A stretch of 64,000 nt of DNA from Bacteroidales bacterium (GTDB taxonomy: Bacteria > Bacteroidota > Bacteroidia > Bacteroidales > UBA932). The notes beneath the pieces were generated by a model, which was given only the letters and a program-made list of their open reading frames with translations, was not told the DNA's origin and did not search any database. Numbering within the stretch: the first letter of the stretch is position 1; every line of letters starts with the position of its first letter. The position numbers and the translations under genes were made by a program. Positions 43,605 through 52,752 of the stretch are shown piece after piece. The DNA is taken from NCBI GenBank assembly GCA_017447265.1, contig JAFSOA010000001.1:62001-126000 (forward strand), in the 5' to 3' direction.

Positions 43605-46538
43605 ATGATGAGACGATTGATCCTTCTCTTCGCCTTGCTGCTGACAGCGATGCAGCTGAACGCGCAGATTACGGTCAAGGGTACCGTCACCTCCCAGGAG
43701 GAAGGCCCCATGATCGGAACCAGCGTCGTTGAAAAAGGCACGATGAACGGCACGGTCACCAACGAGGATGGTTCCTACACCATCACCGTTGCCAACGGAA
43801 ATGCCGTTCTGATCTTCACGACAATCGGTTTCAAAACCGTGGAAATCCCGGTTCAGAATCGTGCGGTCATCAATGTAAACCTCGAAGTCGACCAGCAGTT
43901 GCTTGACGAACTGGTCGTCGTGGGTTATTCCGCCAAAACGCGCTCTGAAATTACGTCCGCAGTCTCCGTCGTCGGAGCAGAAAAGCTCAACGACGTCGTG
44001 ACCAGCGACCTTTCCCACATGCTCCAGGGCAAAGTGGCCGGTGTCTCCGTCATCAACAGCAGCGGTCTGCCGGGTTCCTCCGCATCCATCCGCATCCGCG
44101 GTACATCATCCCTGAACGCTCCGCAGGAGCCGCTCTACGTGGTCGATGGCATCATCGGCGGTTCGTATGATCCGAACGACGTCGAGTCGGTGACCGTCCT
44201 GAAGGATGCCGGTTCCACGGGTATGTACGGTGCTCAGGCCAACGGCGGTGTCATCGTCGTGACCACCAAGAAAGCGAAAAGCGACCAGCTGCAGTTCAAC
44301 TGGAAGTCGACGGTCGGTCTGGTCCAGCCCGATTTCAGCCGCCAGCGCCTGATGAACTCCCGCCAGCTGTACCAGTACTATCGCGAGTACTACCGCGATC
44401 CGGAGACGGGCCTCGTGGACGATGTGGCCATGCAGTCTGTCGCTCCGAAGTCGGTGATGGACACCGATACGGACTGGCGCGGCCTGGTTTACCGGAATGC
44501 GCTGCAGCACAGCCACTATTTCTCCGTAGCAGGCAGGACTGAAAAGAACTCCTTCTACAACAGTATCTCGTACTACGACGAGCAGGGTACCCTGAAATAT
44601 ACGGGCTACAAGAAAGTCAACATCCGTTCGAACAACACCATGTTCCTGACGAAATGGCTGACGATGACCCACAACCTCAACGTCTGGGCCGACACACAGG
44701 ATCAGCCGGACGACCTGCTGGTCTACTACGTGCTCCAGGGTGTCGCATGGGACAGCCCGTATGACGAAGAAGGCAACCTCCGTCCGTTCACCGGCCGTAC
44801 CGACCTCTACTCCCGCTACGACAAGAACCCGTTGATCGGTTATTCCGACCGCCAGAAAGACTCCCGCACCTCGAAGAGCTTCGGCGTGGACTATGACTTC
44901 GTGATCAACGCACAGATTACTCCCTGGCTCTCCTTCGTGTCGCAGAACCGTGTCAGCGCCAGCGCCGCTTCCTTCGATTACCACCGTACCGCCGACGTAG
45001 AGTACATGCAGCCCGGTGACCAGGTGGAAGGCGAACAGTCGCTCGACTATGGCGGCATCACCACCAACATGTTCAAGGTCAACAAGGACTGGGGCAAGCA
45101 CTCGTTCGACGCCCTCGTCGGCTACGAGGCACAGCGCTCCCGCTACCAGTATGTGCGGGGTGAAGGCAAGGGCCTCCCGTACGGCCTTTACGTGTTGAGC
45201 GTGGCTTCCGACAGCAAGGACGTCGCCGGATCGTATTCGATCTCCGGCATGCAGTCCTTCATCTCCCAGGCCAGCTACAATTACGCTTCCAAATATTTCG
45301 TCAACGCTTCGTTCCGTATCGACCAGTCCTCGACCTTCAACAAGCAGAACCGCACCGCCATGTTCCCGAGCGTTTCGGGTGCATGGGTGATCAGCAACGA
45401 GGATTTCTTCGACAACTCCCTCTTCACCAACCTCAAACTGAAGGTCAGCTGGGGCAAGACGGGTATGAAGGACATCGGCGCCAGCAAATATCTCGAGGCC
45501 TTCTCCTACAGCACGCAGTATGACAACCACTCCGCTGCTACGGCAACGCAGATGGCCAATGCCAATCTGAAATGGGAGCAGACCACCCAGTTCAACATCG
45601 GTGCCGAGATCGGCCTCCGCGACTGGCTGTCCCTCGACCTGAACTGGTACCGCAACAAGACCAACGACCTGCTCGTGTACCGCGACCTCCCGCCGTCCGG
45701 CGGCTTCTCGCAGCAGTGGCAGAACCTGGGTTCCGTGATCAATACCGGTTTCGAGGCCGCTGTCAACGTGACCCCGGTCAAGACCCGCGACTGGCGTTGG
45801 GACGTGGACTTTGAAATCGCCTACAACAAGAACTGGCTGACCGGCTTCGGCGAAGGCGTGACCGTCACCAAGTCGAATTACTCCGGTGTGTCGCAGGTCT
45901 ACCACGACGGCGGCCAGCTGGCCACCTGGTACCTCCGCGAATATGCCGGTGTCGACCCGCAGACGGGCCGCAACACCTACATCGATGCGAACGGCCAGAA
46001 GACCTTCGACTACTCTTCCGCCCGTTACATCGAGGCAGGCTCGCCGATCATCCCCTGGCAGGGCGGTCTTTCGACGGCCTTGAACTGGAAGAACTTCAAG
46101 CTGTCGGCTACCAGCAACTTCGTCTGGGGCAACCAGCTCTACGGCCGCAGCCGTGCCAGCGAACTGGCCATCTGGGTCGAGAACTCCCTGCTGCCTTCCA
46201 ACGAGGACAAGATCTGGCGCCGTCCCGGCGACATCGCCACCATCGGCTCGCCGTCCTACGCACCGGCCACCCTGTACCACACGGGTTATCTGGTGCCCGG
46301 CAACTATTTCAAGATCCGCAACATCACCCTGTCCTACACCCTTCCCAAGTCGGTCATGAAGAAATGCGGCCTGACCTTCTCGCTCTCCTGCGACAATGTG
46401 GCCACCTTCACGACGGTCTGGGGCGGTGACCCTGAAGTGGACATGACGGGTTCGGGCCTCATCGGTACCATCGAAGGCATCGACGACCGCTACCCGAACA
46501 AGCGCCAGTACGTTTTCCAGGTTAACTTCACTTTCTAA
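43605..46538 (+). CDS. susC: SusC-family TonB-dependent outer-membrane receptor
   Basis: 977 residues. After a signal peptide (MMRRLILLFALLLTAMQLNA) come a CarboxypepD-regulatory-like domain (QITVKGTVTSQEEGPMIG...VEIPV, about 22-90), a TonB box region (LLDELVVVGYSAKTR), the plug with VAGVSVINSSG and SIRIRGTSSLNAPQEPLYVVDG, and a long beta barrel ending in VFQVNFTF. It imports oligosaccharides with the SusD lipoprotein encoded 12 bases downstream. It is somewhat short for SusC (usually about 1000-1100), but no break is seen. It lies 21 bases after the GH36-like gene in the same operon. Confidence 0.95.
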   Translation: MMRRLILLFALLLTAMQLNAQITVKGTVTSQEEGPMIGTSVVEKGTMNGTVTNEDGSYTITVANGNAVLIFTTIGFKTVEIPVQNRAVINVNLEVDQQLLDELVVVGYSAKTRSEITSAVSVVGAEKLNDVVTSDLSHMLQGKVAGVSVINSSGLPGSSASIRIRGTSSLNAPQEPLYVVDGIIGGSYDPNDVESVTVLKDAGSTGMYGAQANGGVIVVTTKKAKSDQLQFNWKSTVGLVQPDFSRQRLMNSRQLYQYYREYYRDPETGLVDDVAMQSVAPKSVMDTDTDWRGLVYRNALQHSHYFSVAGRTEKNSFYNSISYYDEQGTLKYTGYKKVNIRSNNTMFLTKWLTMTHNLNVWADTQDQPDDLLVYYVLQGVAWDSPYDEEGNLRPFTGRTDLYSRYDKNPLIGYSDRQKDSRTSKSFGVDYDFVINAQITPWLSFVSQNRVSASAASFDYHRTADVEYMQPGDQVEGEQSLDYGGITTNMFKVNKDWGKHSFDALVGYEAQRSRYQYVRGEGKGLPYGLYVLSVASDSKDVAGSYSISGMQSFISQASYNYASKYFVNASFRIDQSSTFNKQNRTAMFPSVSGAWVISNEDFFDNSLFTNLKLKVSWGKTGMKDIGASKYLEAFSYSTQYDNHSAATATQMANANLKWEQTTQFNIGAEIGLRDWLSLDLNWYRNKTNDLLVYRDLPPSGGFSQQWQNLGSVINTGFEAAVNVTPVKTRDWRWDVDFEIAYNKNWLTGFGEGVTVTKSNYSGVSQVYHDGGQLATWYLREYAGVDPQTGRNTYIDANGQKTFDYSSARYIEAGSPIIPWQGGLSTALNWKNFKLSATSNFVWGNQLYGRSRASELAIWVENSLLPSNEDKIWRRPGDIATIGSPSYAPATLYHTGYLVPGNYFKIRNITLSYTLPKSVMKKCGLTFSLSCDNVATFTTVWGGDPEVDMTGSGLIGTIEGIDDRYPNKRQYVFQVNFTF

Positions 46539-46550
46539 ATCCGGAATTCC

Positions 46551-48110
46551 ATGAAAAAGATATTTTCCATCCTGCTCGCCCTGGCAGTGTCAAGCTGCCT
46601 GTTTACGGCCTGCAATCTCGACATCGCTCCCGCTGACTCCCTGACCGGCGAGCAGATGACCGCATCTCCTTCGGGCCTGGAAGACATCCTCAACGGCTGC
46701 TACGCCACCATGAAGGACGATACCGATGAAAGCAACTACTGGTGGGGCCGCCAGTACTACCAGCTGGCCGACTTCGCCTCCGACGACGTGGTCTACGGAC
46801 ATGAAACCTCCGACGACCTGAACATGATCTTCCGTTACGACGAGCGCTCTTCCGTGCTCGGCAACTTCCGCAGCTTCTGGGCGCTGAACTACAAGCTCAT
46901 CTATTCCTGCAACGTGGCCCTCGCAACCATCGCGCAGAAAGAGGATCTGACGGAGCGTGACATTTACCTTCGCGGTGAGGCCGAATTCTTCAAGGCCTTC
47001 TGCATGCACGCCCTCCTGAAGAACTACGCCAAGCAGTATGATCCGGCAACGGCTACGACCGACCTGGGCATCATCCTCCGCATGGACAGCTCCGACTCGG
47101 AGCTCAAGGACCGCTCCACGGTGGCCGAGAGCTACGATGAGATCATCAACCTGCTGCTCAAGGCCGAGCAGGACTTCATGGCCGGTGATTTCCCGGATCG
47201 TGCCTCGAACAAGGGCTTTGCATCGCTGGGCGCCGCCCAGGCCATGCTCTCCCGCGTCTACATCTTCACCCAGGACTGGCAGAAGGCAGCCGAATATGCG
47301 ACCAAGGTAATCAACAGCGGCGTGTATGAACTCGAGTCTGCCAAGCGGTTCCCGAGCTATTTCACCGAGACCTACAACCGCGACGAGACCATCTGGTGCA
47401 TGAAGATGATTGCCACCGACGACCAGGGAAGCGCGGCTGTCGCTTCGATGATCTACAACGGTGCTTCCGGTTGCTGGGGCGAGGAAGGCTACAGCAAGCC
47501 CCTGCTGGATGAGATGAACTTCGAGAAAGACCAGTACATCGACGTGGACTGCCGTTTCAGCTTCGTCTGCGCGCCTTACCTGAAGAACGGTCTGATCCTC
47601 TATCCTTGCTCCAAGCACACCTGGCAGGACGGCATTGCGACGCTCTGCTCGCATCCGCTCCTCCGTCTGGCAGAGGTCTATCTCAACCGGGCCGAAGCCT
47701 ATGCGCACATGGGCAATGAAGCCGGCGCACTGGCTGACCTGAACGAGATCATCGACCACCGTATGGACTATGACGTGGCAGCCACGAAGGGCTTCTCGCC
47801 GAGCGACTACCACCTGACCGCCGCCAGCGTCAAGTCGAACCTGGTTGACCTGGTCCTCACACAGAAGCGCGTCGAACTTTCCTTCGAAGGCTTCCGCATC
47901 TACGACCTGCTCCGCAACAAGAAAGACGTGATCCGCAACTACTGGGGCTTCCACACCAACTATGTCAACGGCCAGAGCACGGGTATCGCTCCCGGTCTCG
48001 ACGCGCCGGGTGTCACGACCAAGTGGAGCTACGGCCGTCTTCTTTGCCCGATTCCCCAGCAGGAAATCCTCAACAACCCTGCATGCACTCAGAATGAAGC
48101 TTATAAATAA
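46551..48110 (+). CDS. susD: SusD-family starch-binding-like outer-membrane lipoprotein
   Basis: 519 residues, SusD length. Lipoprotein signal with lipobox LFTAC. The TPR-rich SusD fold is indicated by SGLEDILNGCYATM, AEFFKAFCMHALLKNYAKQYDP, PLLRLAEVYLNRAEAYAHMG and LTQKRVELSFEGFRIYDLLR. It binds glycan at the cell surface and caps SusC. It follows susC by 12 bases and precedes a third surface lipoprotein. Confidence 0.95.
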   Translation: MKKIFSILLALAVSSCLFTACNLDIAPADSLTGEQMTASPSGLEDILNGCYATMKDDTDESNYWWGRQYYQLADFASDDVVYGHETSDDLNMIFRYDERSSVLGNFRSFWALNYKLIYSCNVALATIAQKEDLTERDIYLRGEAEFFKAFCMHALLKNYAKQYDPATATTDLGIILRMDSSDSELKDRSTVAESYDEIINLLLKAEQDFMAGDFPDRASNKGFASLGAAQAMLSRVYIFTQDWQKAAEYATKVINSGVYELESAKRFPSYFTETYNRDETIWCMKMIATDDQGSAAVASMIYNGASGCWGEEGYSKPLLDEMNFEKDQYIDVDCRFSFVCAPYLKNGLILYPCSKHTWQDGIATLCSHPLLRLAEVYLNRAEAYAHMGNEAGALADLNEIIDHRMDYDVAATKGFSPSDYHLTAASVKSNLVDLVLTQKRVELSFEGFRIYDLLRNKKDVIRNYWGFHTNYVNGQSTGIAPGLDAPGVTTKWSYGRLLCPIPQQEILNNPACTQNEAYK

Positions 48111-48119
48111 GTCACTGTC

Positions 48120-48968
48120 ATGAAAACGATCAGAATATTCTTTACGGCCCTTGTCCTTTCGGTCTGCTCCCTGACGGCTTGCGTCCATCTCGGAGACCTC
48201 GACCTAGAACCCATTCCGGACATCTCGTTCACCTACGATTGCTCGGGCCTGACCTATACCTTCACTTCGGCCGACGCTTCCGATGTCAAATGGAATATCG
48301 TGGGCGAGACCGAAGGCAGCGGCGAAGTCTTCACCTATACTTTCCGCAAACCGGGCAGCTACTGGGTGTCGATGAGCGGCAACTACAACGGCGAGATGCA
48401 GACCGTCTCGACCAAGATTCTCGTCGCCAAGGCCTCTGCCGTCAAGCTCGACGACGGAACCATCGCCGACTGGGATGCCGTGACCTATCCCGACTTCATG
48501 CTCTACGGCAATGACGGCGTGAGCTACGGCAAGTTCGACTACGATGCGAACTACATCTACTTCATGTTCGTCCTCGAAGAACAGGATATGTTCGACATCA
48601 ACCAGGCCATCTGGAACCTCCGTCTCGACGCCGACGACAACAGCCAGACCGGTTATTCCACGAAGAGCCTCGGCTGCGAGTGGTACTACGAAGGCAACTG
48701 CTGCGGTGATGAGCCCTGGGATGACTGGTACATCGGCGGCGACGACCTGGAGTGGACCGATACGGTGAAGGAAGTGATGGGTACCCGTGGTACGACGCCT
48801 GACGGCAAGTTCTTCTTCGAACTCGGCATCAGCCGCAAGACGTTCGGTGTCAAGACGGCCGCCGTGGCCTTCTTCACCAAGTTCTACAACTCTGATTGGG
48901 ATGACGCCGTAGCCTTCAGCGACGAAAACGGCAACACCTCGATCCATCTGGCTCTCGACAAGAACTAG
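48120..48968 (+). CDS. PKD-domain surface glycan-binding lipoprotein (SusE/F position)
   Basis: 282 residues with lipobox LTAC. Residues about 35-105 look like a PKD/Ig-like domain (TYTFTSADASDVKWNIVGE...FTYTFRKPGSYWVSM). Residues about 110-282 resemble a carbohydrate-binding beta-sandwich of the CBM9/DOMON-like type (DGTIADWDAVTYPDF, NLRLDADDNSQTGYST, FFELGISRKTFG). Genes at this place in a PUL usually encode surface glycan-binding proteins. The glycan is unknown. The gene lies nine bases after susD and two before the phosphatase. Confidence 0.75.
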   Translation: MKTIRIFFTALVLSVCSLTACVHLGDLDLEPIPDISFTYDCSGLTYTFTSADASDVKWNIVGETEGSGEVFTYTFRKPGSYWVSMSGNYNGEMQTVSTKILVAKASAVKLDDGTIADWDAVTYPDFMLYGNDGVSYGKFDYDANYIYFMFVLEEQDMFDINQAIWNLRLDADDNSQTGYSTKSLGCEWYYEGNCCGDEPWDDWYIGGDDLEWTDTVKEVMGTRGTTPDGKFFFELGISRKTFGVKTAAVAFFTKFYNSDWDDAVAFSDENGNTSIHLALDKN

Positions 48969-48970
48969 AC

Positions 48971-50107
48971 ATGCGCAAGCATTTTCTTCTCTGGTTGGTT
49001 CTCGCCGTTACCGCCCTTTGCGGCTGCTGCCGCAAAGGGTCGGGACCGGCGTTGCTGAGCTACACCACGCCGTATCCATACGAAACGGTGACGGTGCAGC
49101 AGCCGCCCGTGACCAACGAAGTCCGCAATGTCATCTTCCTGATCGGCGACGGCATGGGCCTCGAGCAGGTCAGTTGTGCGTGGGTGCTGAACCACGGCAA
49201 GCTGAATCTCGACAACATGACGGTACTGGGCCTGTCCCGGACCTACAGCCTGAGCGACCTGATCACCGACTCTGCGGCGGGCGGCACCGCCCTGGCCGTG
49301 GGGGAGAAGACCGCCAACAGCCATGTCGGCACCGACCCGGAGGGCCGGCCGCTGTACTCGATGCTGGTGAAGGCGCAGGAGGCCGGGAAGAAGACGGGCG
49401 TCGCCGTGACCTGCCACCTGGCAGATGCGACGCCGGCCGACTTCTGCTGCCACAGTGACGACCGCTACAAGTACGACGAGGTGATTGCCGGCTACGCGGT
49501 CAGCGGAGTTGACTACATCGCCGGCGGCGGACGGGACTATTTCTGCAAAAACCGCAAGGACGGCCGCGACATCGCCGACGAAATGGCCCGCAAAGGCTAT
49601 GCGGTGGCGACCGATGAGGTGGCGTTGATGGGGGCGGGCCTGCCGATCCTGGCCCTGCTTTCCGACGACAACCTTCCCGTGGCTCTGGAGCGGGGCGACC
49701 TGTTCCGCCACATGGTGGCCAAAGGCCTGCAGGAGCTGTCCGCACAGAGCGGTGACAAGGGCTTCGTCTTCATGATCGAAGGATCGTCCATCGACGACTG
49801 GCAGCACGAGAACCGCATCGACAAGGCGATGGAAGAACTCCTCGACTTCGACCGTACGCTGGGCGACGTCCTGCAATGGGCGGCGGCCGACGGACATACG
49901 CTCGTCGTCGTGACGGCCGACCACGCAACGGGTGCTCTCACCCTGCAGGACGGCAATTTGCAGGAAGGCCGCATCGAAGTGGCCTTCGGCAACGATTCTC
50001 ACAACGGCATCGCCGTGCCCTATTATGTCTGGGGCCCGGGCAGCGACCGCTTCGGCGGCATCCTGGAGAATGCCGAACTGGGTAGACTGATCACATCTTT
50101 TATTTGA
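48971..50107 (+). CDS. Alkaline phosphatase (PhoA family) lipoprotein
   Basis: 378 residues with a lipoprotein-like signal (TALCGC). Active-site motifs are IFLIGDGMGLEQVS, TDSAAGGTALAVGEKT with nucleophile S101, VVVTADHATGAL and NDSHNGIAVPYYVWG. It is a periplasmic or surface phosphomonoesterase. It lies in the PUL operon two bases after the binding protein and is the last gene before a hairpin. It may dephosphorylate a glycan or sugar phosphate before uptake. It could also act on another ester; sulfatases have a different signature (C/SxPxR), which is absent. Confidence 0.88.
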   Translation: MRKHFLLWLVLAVTALCGCCRKGSGPALLSYTTPYPYETVTVQQPPVTNEVRNVIFLIGDGMGLEQVSCAWVLNHGKLNLDNMTVLGLSRTYSLSDLITDSAAGGTALAVGEKTANSHVGTDPEGRPLYSMLVKAQEAGKKTGVAVTCHLADATPADFCCHSDDRYKYDEVIAGYAVSGVDYIAGGGRDYFCKNRKDGRDIADEMARKGYAVATDEVALMGAGLPILALLSDDNLPVALERGDLFRHMVAKGLQELSAQSGDKGFVFMIEGSSIDDWQHENRIDKAMEELLDFDRTLGDVLQWAAADGHTLVVVTADHATGALTLQDGNLQEGRIEVAFGNDSHNGIAVPYYVWGPGSDRFGGILENAELGRLITSFI

Positions 50108-50136
50108 CGAACATAGGGTTATAATTCGGATGTGGA

Positions 50137-50166
50137 GGCAGGCTCTGACCTTGGTCGGGGCCTGCC
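50137..50166 (+). terminator. Hairpin at the end of the PUL operon
   Basis: GGCAGGC (50137-50143) pairs with GCCTGCC (50160-50166), with an inner CTGACC/GGTCGG stem around a TT loop. There is no strong T run, so termination efficiency is uncertain. Confidence 0.55.
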
Positions 50167-50195
50167 ATTGCTAAGAACCTTATCGTGTTTTTTAT

Positions 50196-50203
50196 TATAT
50201 TTG
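50196..50203 (+). promoter_or_regulatory. -7 element upstream of the GH109-like gene
   Basis: TATATTTG, 33 bases before the ATG at 50237. A TTG at 50168 is further upstream (25 bases) than usual. It suggests that the GH109-kinase pair can be transcribed on its own. Confidence 0.5.
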
Positions 50204-50236
50204 TACCAGAATCAATTCGTTAAGCACATAGCTATC

Positions 50237-51634
50237 ATGAAACGTTCAATCTTCCTTCTTTTCACTGTGTTTGCCCTGCTGGCCTCCGGCTGCTGCAAGC
50301 CCGCCGGCAACATCATCAAGACGCCCGTTCCGGCCCGTCCCGCCGGACAGCAGGACGTCATCGGCCTGACGGCCGATCCCATCGAGACCGTCCGCATCGG
50401 CGTGGTGGGTCTCGGTATGCGCGGTTCCGGTGCTGTCGAGCGTCTTCCGCATGTTCCCGGTGCCGTCATCACGGCCCTCTGCGACTTGCTGCCCGACCGC
50501 GTGGAAGAAAGCAAGGCGATTCTTGAGAAACTGGGCAAGCCCGCTCCTACCGGCTGCTACAGCGGCGAAAAGGAATCCTGGCGCGGCCTCTGCGAGCAGG
50601 AAGACGTTGACCTTGTATACATCTGCACCGACTGGCTCAACCACTATCCCATCGCCATGTATGCCATGGAGTGCGGCAAGCACGTGGCCATCGAGGTGCC
50701 CGCCGCCCTCGACATGGACGAGATCTGGGGCCTGATCAACCAGAGCGAAAAGACCCGCAAGCACTGCATGATGCTCGAGAACTGCGTCTATGACTTCTTC
50801 GAGATGACGACGCTCGAGATGGCCCAGCGCGGCCTCTTCGGCGAAGTGATCCACGTGGAAGGCGCCTACTGCCACAACCTCGACCCGTACTGGGACGAGT
50901 ACTGGAACAACTGGCGTCTCGACTACAACCAGAAGTTCCGCGGCGACGTCTATCCGACGCACGGCATCGGCCCTGTCTGCCAGGTGCTGGACATCCACCG
51001 CGGCGACCGCATGACGACGCTCGTGTCGATGGACACCAAGTCGTTCAACGGCGCCAAGATCGCTTCCAACCATACCGGCATGGAGGTGCGCGAGTTCGCC
51101 AATGGCGACGAGACCTCCACGCTCATCCGCACCGAAAAAGGCAAGACCCTGCTCATCGAGCACGATGTGATGACCCCGCGCCCGTACAGCCGCATGTACC
51201 AGGTGGTCGGTACCGACGGTTATGCCGCCAAGTACCCGATCCCGCAGTACTGCCTGCGTGAGGAGAAACCCGCCGACCAGGTGGACGCCAAGCATATCAG
51301 CGACGAGAAGACCTACAGCGGCGAAGAACTCCTGGCCCTGCAGGCCGGCTACCGCAACGCCATCCTGACGGAGGAACTGGAGCGCGTGGCCAAGGAAGTC
51401 GGCGGTCACGGCGGCATGGACTTCATCATGGACTACCGTCTGGTGTACTGCCTGCGTCACGGCCTGCCCCTCGACATGGACGTCTACGACCTGGCCGAGT
51501 GGTGCTGCCTGGCTCCGCTGTCGCGTGTCTCGCTCGAGAACGGCTGTATGCCGGTCGAGGTGCCCGACTTCACCCGCGGCGCCTGGGACCGTGTGAAAGG
51601 ATTCAGTTTCGCTCTGGCAGAGGAGGACAAATAA
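50237..51634 (+). CDS. GH109-like alpha-N-acetylgalactosaminidase, lipoprotein
   Basis: 465 residues from the ATG at 50237, with a signal ending LLASGC. The NAD-binding Rossmann domain of the Gfo/Idh/MocA fold starts at VRIGVVGLGMRGSGAVERL, and GH109 traits follow: CTDWLNHYPIAMYAMECGKHVAIEVP, ENCVYDFFEMTTLEMAQRGLFGEVIHVEGAYCHNL and DVYPTHGIGPVCQVL. GH109 enzymes use bound NAD to remove terminal alpha-GalNAc, as in blood group A. Secretion with a cofactor usually points to the twin-arginine route, yet this one has a lipoprotein signal without RR. It is followed one base later by a NahK-like kinase. Confidence 0.87.
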   Translation: MKRSIFLLFTVFALLASGCCKPAGNIIKTPVPARPAGQQDVIGLTADPIETVRIGVVGLGMRGSGAVERLPHVPGAVITALCDLLPDRVEESKAILEKLGKPAPTGCYSGEKESWRGLCEQEDVDLVYICTDWLNHYPIAMYAMECGKHVAIEVPAALDMDEIWGLINQSEKTRKHCMMLENCVYDFFEMTTLEMAQRGLFGEVIHVEGAYCHNLDPYWDEYWNNWRLDYNQKFRGDVYPTHGIGPVCQVLDIHRGDRMTTLVSMDTKSFNGAKIASNHTGMEVREFANGDETSTLIRTEKGKTLLIEHDVMTPRPYSRMYQVVGTDGYAAKYPIPQYCLREEKPADQVDAKHISDEKTYSGEELLALQAGYRNAILTEELERVAKEVGGHGGMDFIMDYRLVYCLRHGLPLDMDVYDLAEWCCLAPLSRVSLENGCMPVEVPDFTRGAWDRVKGFSFALAEEDK

Positions 51635-51635
51635 G

Positions 51636-52730
51636 ATGGATGCGCAGCTGCAGCAGATTGTCGGTCACTTTGCCGTGGAAGGCAAGGTGACCGGCATCCG
51701 TCCGCTCGGAAACGGACTGATCAACGACACCTTCCTGGTCGAGACCGGGGGGCCCGACAACTATGTGCTCCAGCGTATCAACCAGTCCATCTTCCGCGAT
51801 GTGGACCTGTTGCAGCACAACATCGACTGTGTGACGCGGCACATCCGCCGGAAGCTGGAGGCGGCCGGCGAGCGCGACATCGACCGCAAGGTGCTTCGCT
51901 TCCTGCCGGAGAAGACGACGGGCAAGAGCTACTGGACCGACGGTACGCAGTGGTGGCGCGTTTCGGTGTTCATCCGCGACGCACTGACCTATGAGGCCGT
52001 GACCCCGGAATATGCCGGCTATGCCGGCGAAGCTTTCGGCCGTTTCGAGGCCATGCTGGCCGACCTGCCCGACCAGCTGGGCGAGCCGATCCCTGATTTC
52101 CACAACATGGAGCTCCGGGCCCGGCAGCTGCGCGAGGCCGTGGCCGCGGATGCGGCCGGCCGGATGGCCGACCCGGAAGTAAAGGCGCTGGTCGAGGCCA
52201 TGTTCGCCCGCGAGGCGGAGATGTGCAAGGCCGAGCGTATGTTCCGCGAAGGCGTGCTGCCCAAGCGCATCTGCCACTGCGACACGAAGGTCAACAACAT
52301 GCTCTTCGACCGCGACGGCAACATCCTCTGCGTCATCGACCTCGATACGGTCATGCCTTCGTTCGTCTTCTCGGACTTCGGCGACTTCCTCCGCACGGCG
52401 GCCAATACAGGCGCGGAGGACGATCCGAACCTCGACAACGTGGATTTCAACATGGAGATATTCCGGGCTTTCGCCAGGGGTTATCTCTCCACGGCCAGCG
52501 CCTTCCTGACGCCGGTCGAGCGGGAAAACCTGCCCTTCGCGGCCACGCTCTTCCCGTATATGCAGGCCGTCCGCTTCCTGGCCGATTACATCAACGGAGA
52601 TACGTATTACAAGATCAAATACCCCGAACACAACCTTGTCCGGACCCGCGCGCAGTGGAAACTGTACGAGGCGGCCTGCGGCCGGCTCGATGAAATGGCG
52701 CTGTTTTTGCAGAAGGAATCCCTCAACTGA
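51636..52730 (+). CDS. NahK-like sugar kinase (aminoglycoside phosphotransferase fold)
   Basis: 364 residues, close to N-acetylhexosamine 1-kinase. The phosphotransferase motifs are the catalytic D216 in ICHCDTKVNNMLFD and the metal-binding CVIDLDTVMPSF, preceded by a nucleotide-binding N-lobe (RPLGNGLINDTFLV, YVLQRIN). NahK phosphorylates GalNAc/GlcNAc at C1. It is encoded one base after the GH109-like gene, so GalNAc is a natural substrate. A C1 phosphate does not enter the AgaS route, which needs a C6 phosphate, so either the site or the pathway differs. It is cytoplasmic. Confidence 0.8.
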   Translation: MDAQLQQIVGHFAVEGKVTGIRPLGNGLINDTFLVETGGPDNYVLQRINQSIFRDVDLLQHNIDCVTRHIRRKLEAAGERDIDRKVLRFLPEKTTGKSYWTDGTQWWRVSVFIRDALTYEAVTPEYAGYAGEAFGRFEAMLADLPDQLGEPIPDFHNMELRARQLREAVAADAAGRMADPEVKALVEAMFAREAEMCKAERMFREGVLPKRICHCDTKVNNMLFDRDGNILCVIDLDTVMPSFVFSDFGDFLRTAANTGAEDDPNLDNVDFNMEIFRAFARGYLSTASAFLTPVERENLPFAATLFPYMQAVRFLADYINGDTYYKIKYPEHNLVRTRAQWKLYEAACGRLDEMALFLQKESLN

Positions 52731-52752
52731 AAAACAAACAGACAAGTTAGTG

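Noticed and set aside
44106-46280. A 724-codon minus-strand frame inside susC
   Set aside because: Shadow of the susC codon pattern; no recognisable domain and no promoter.
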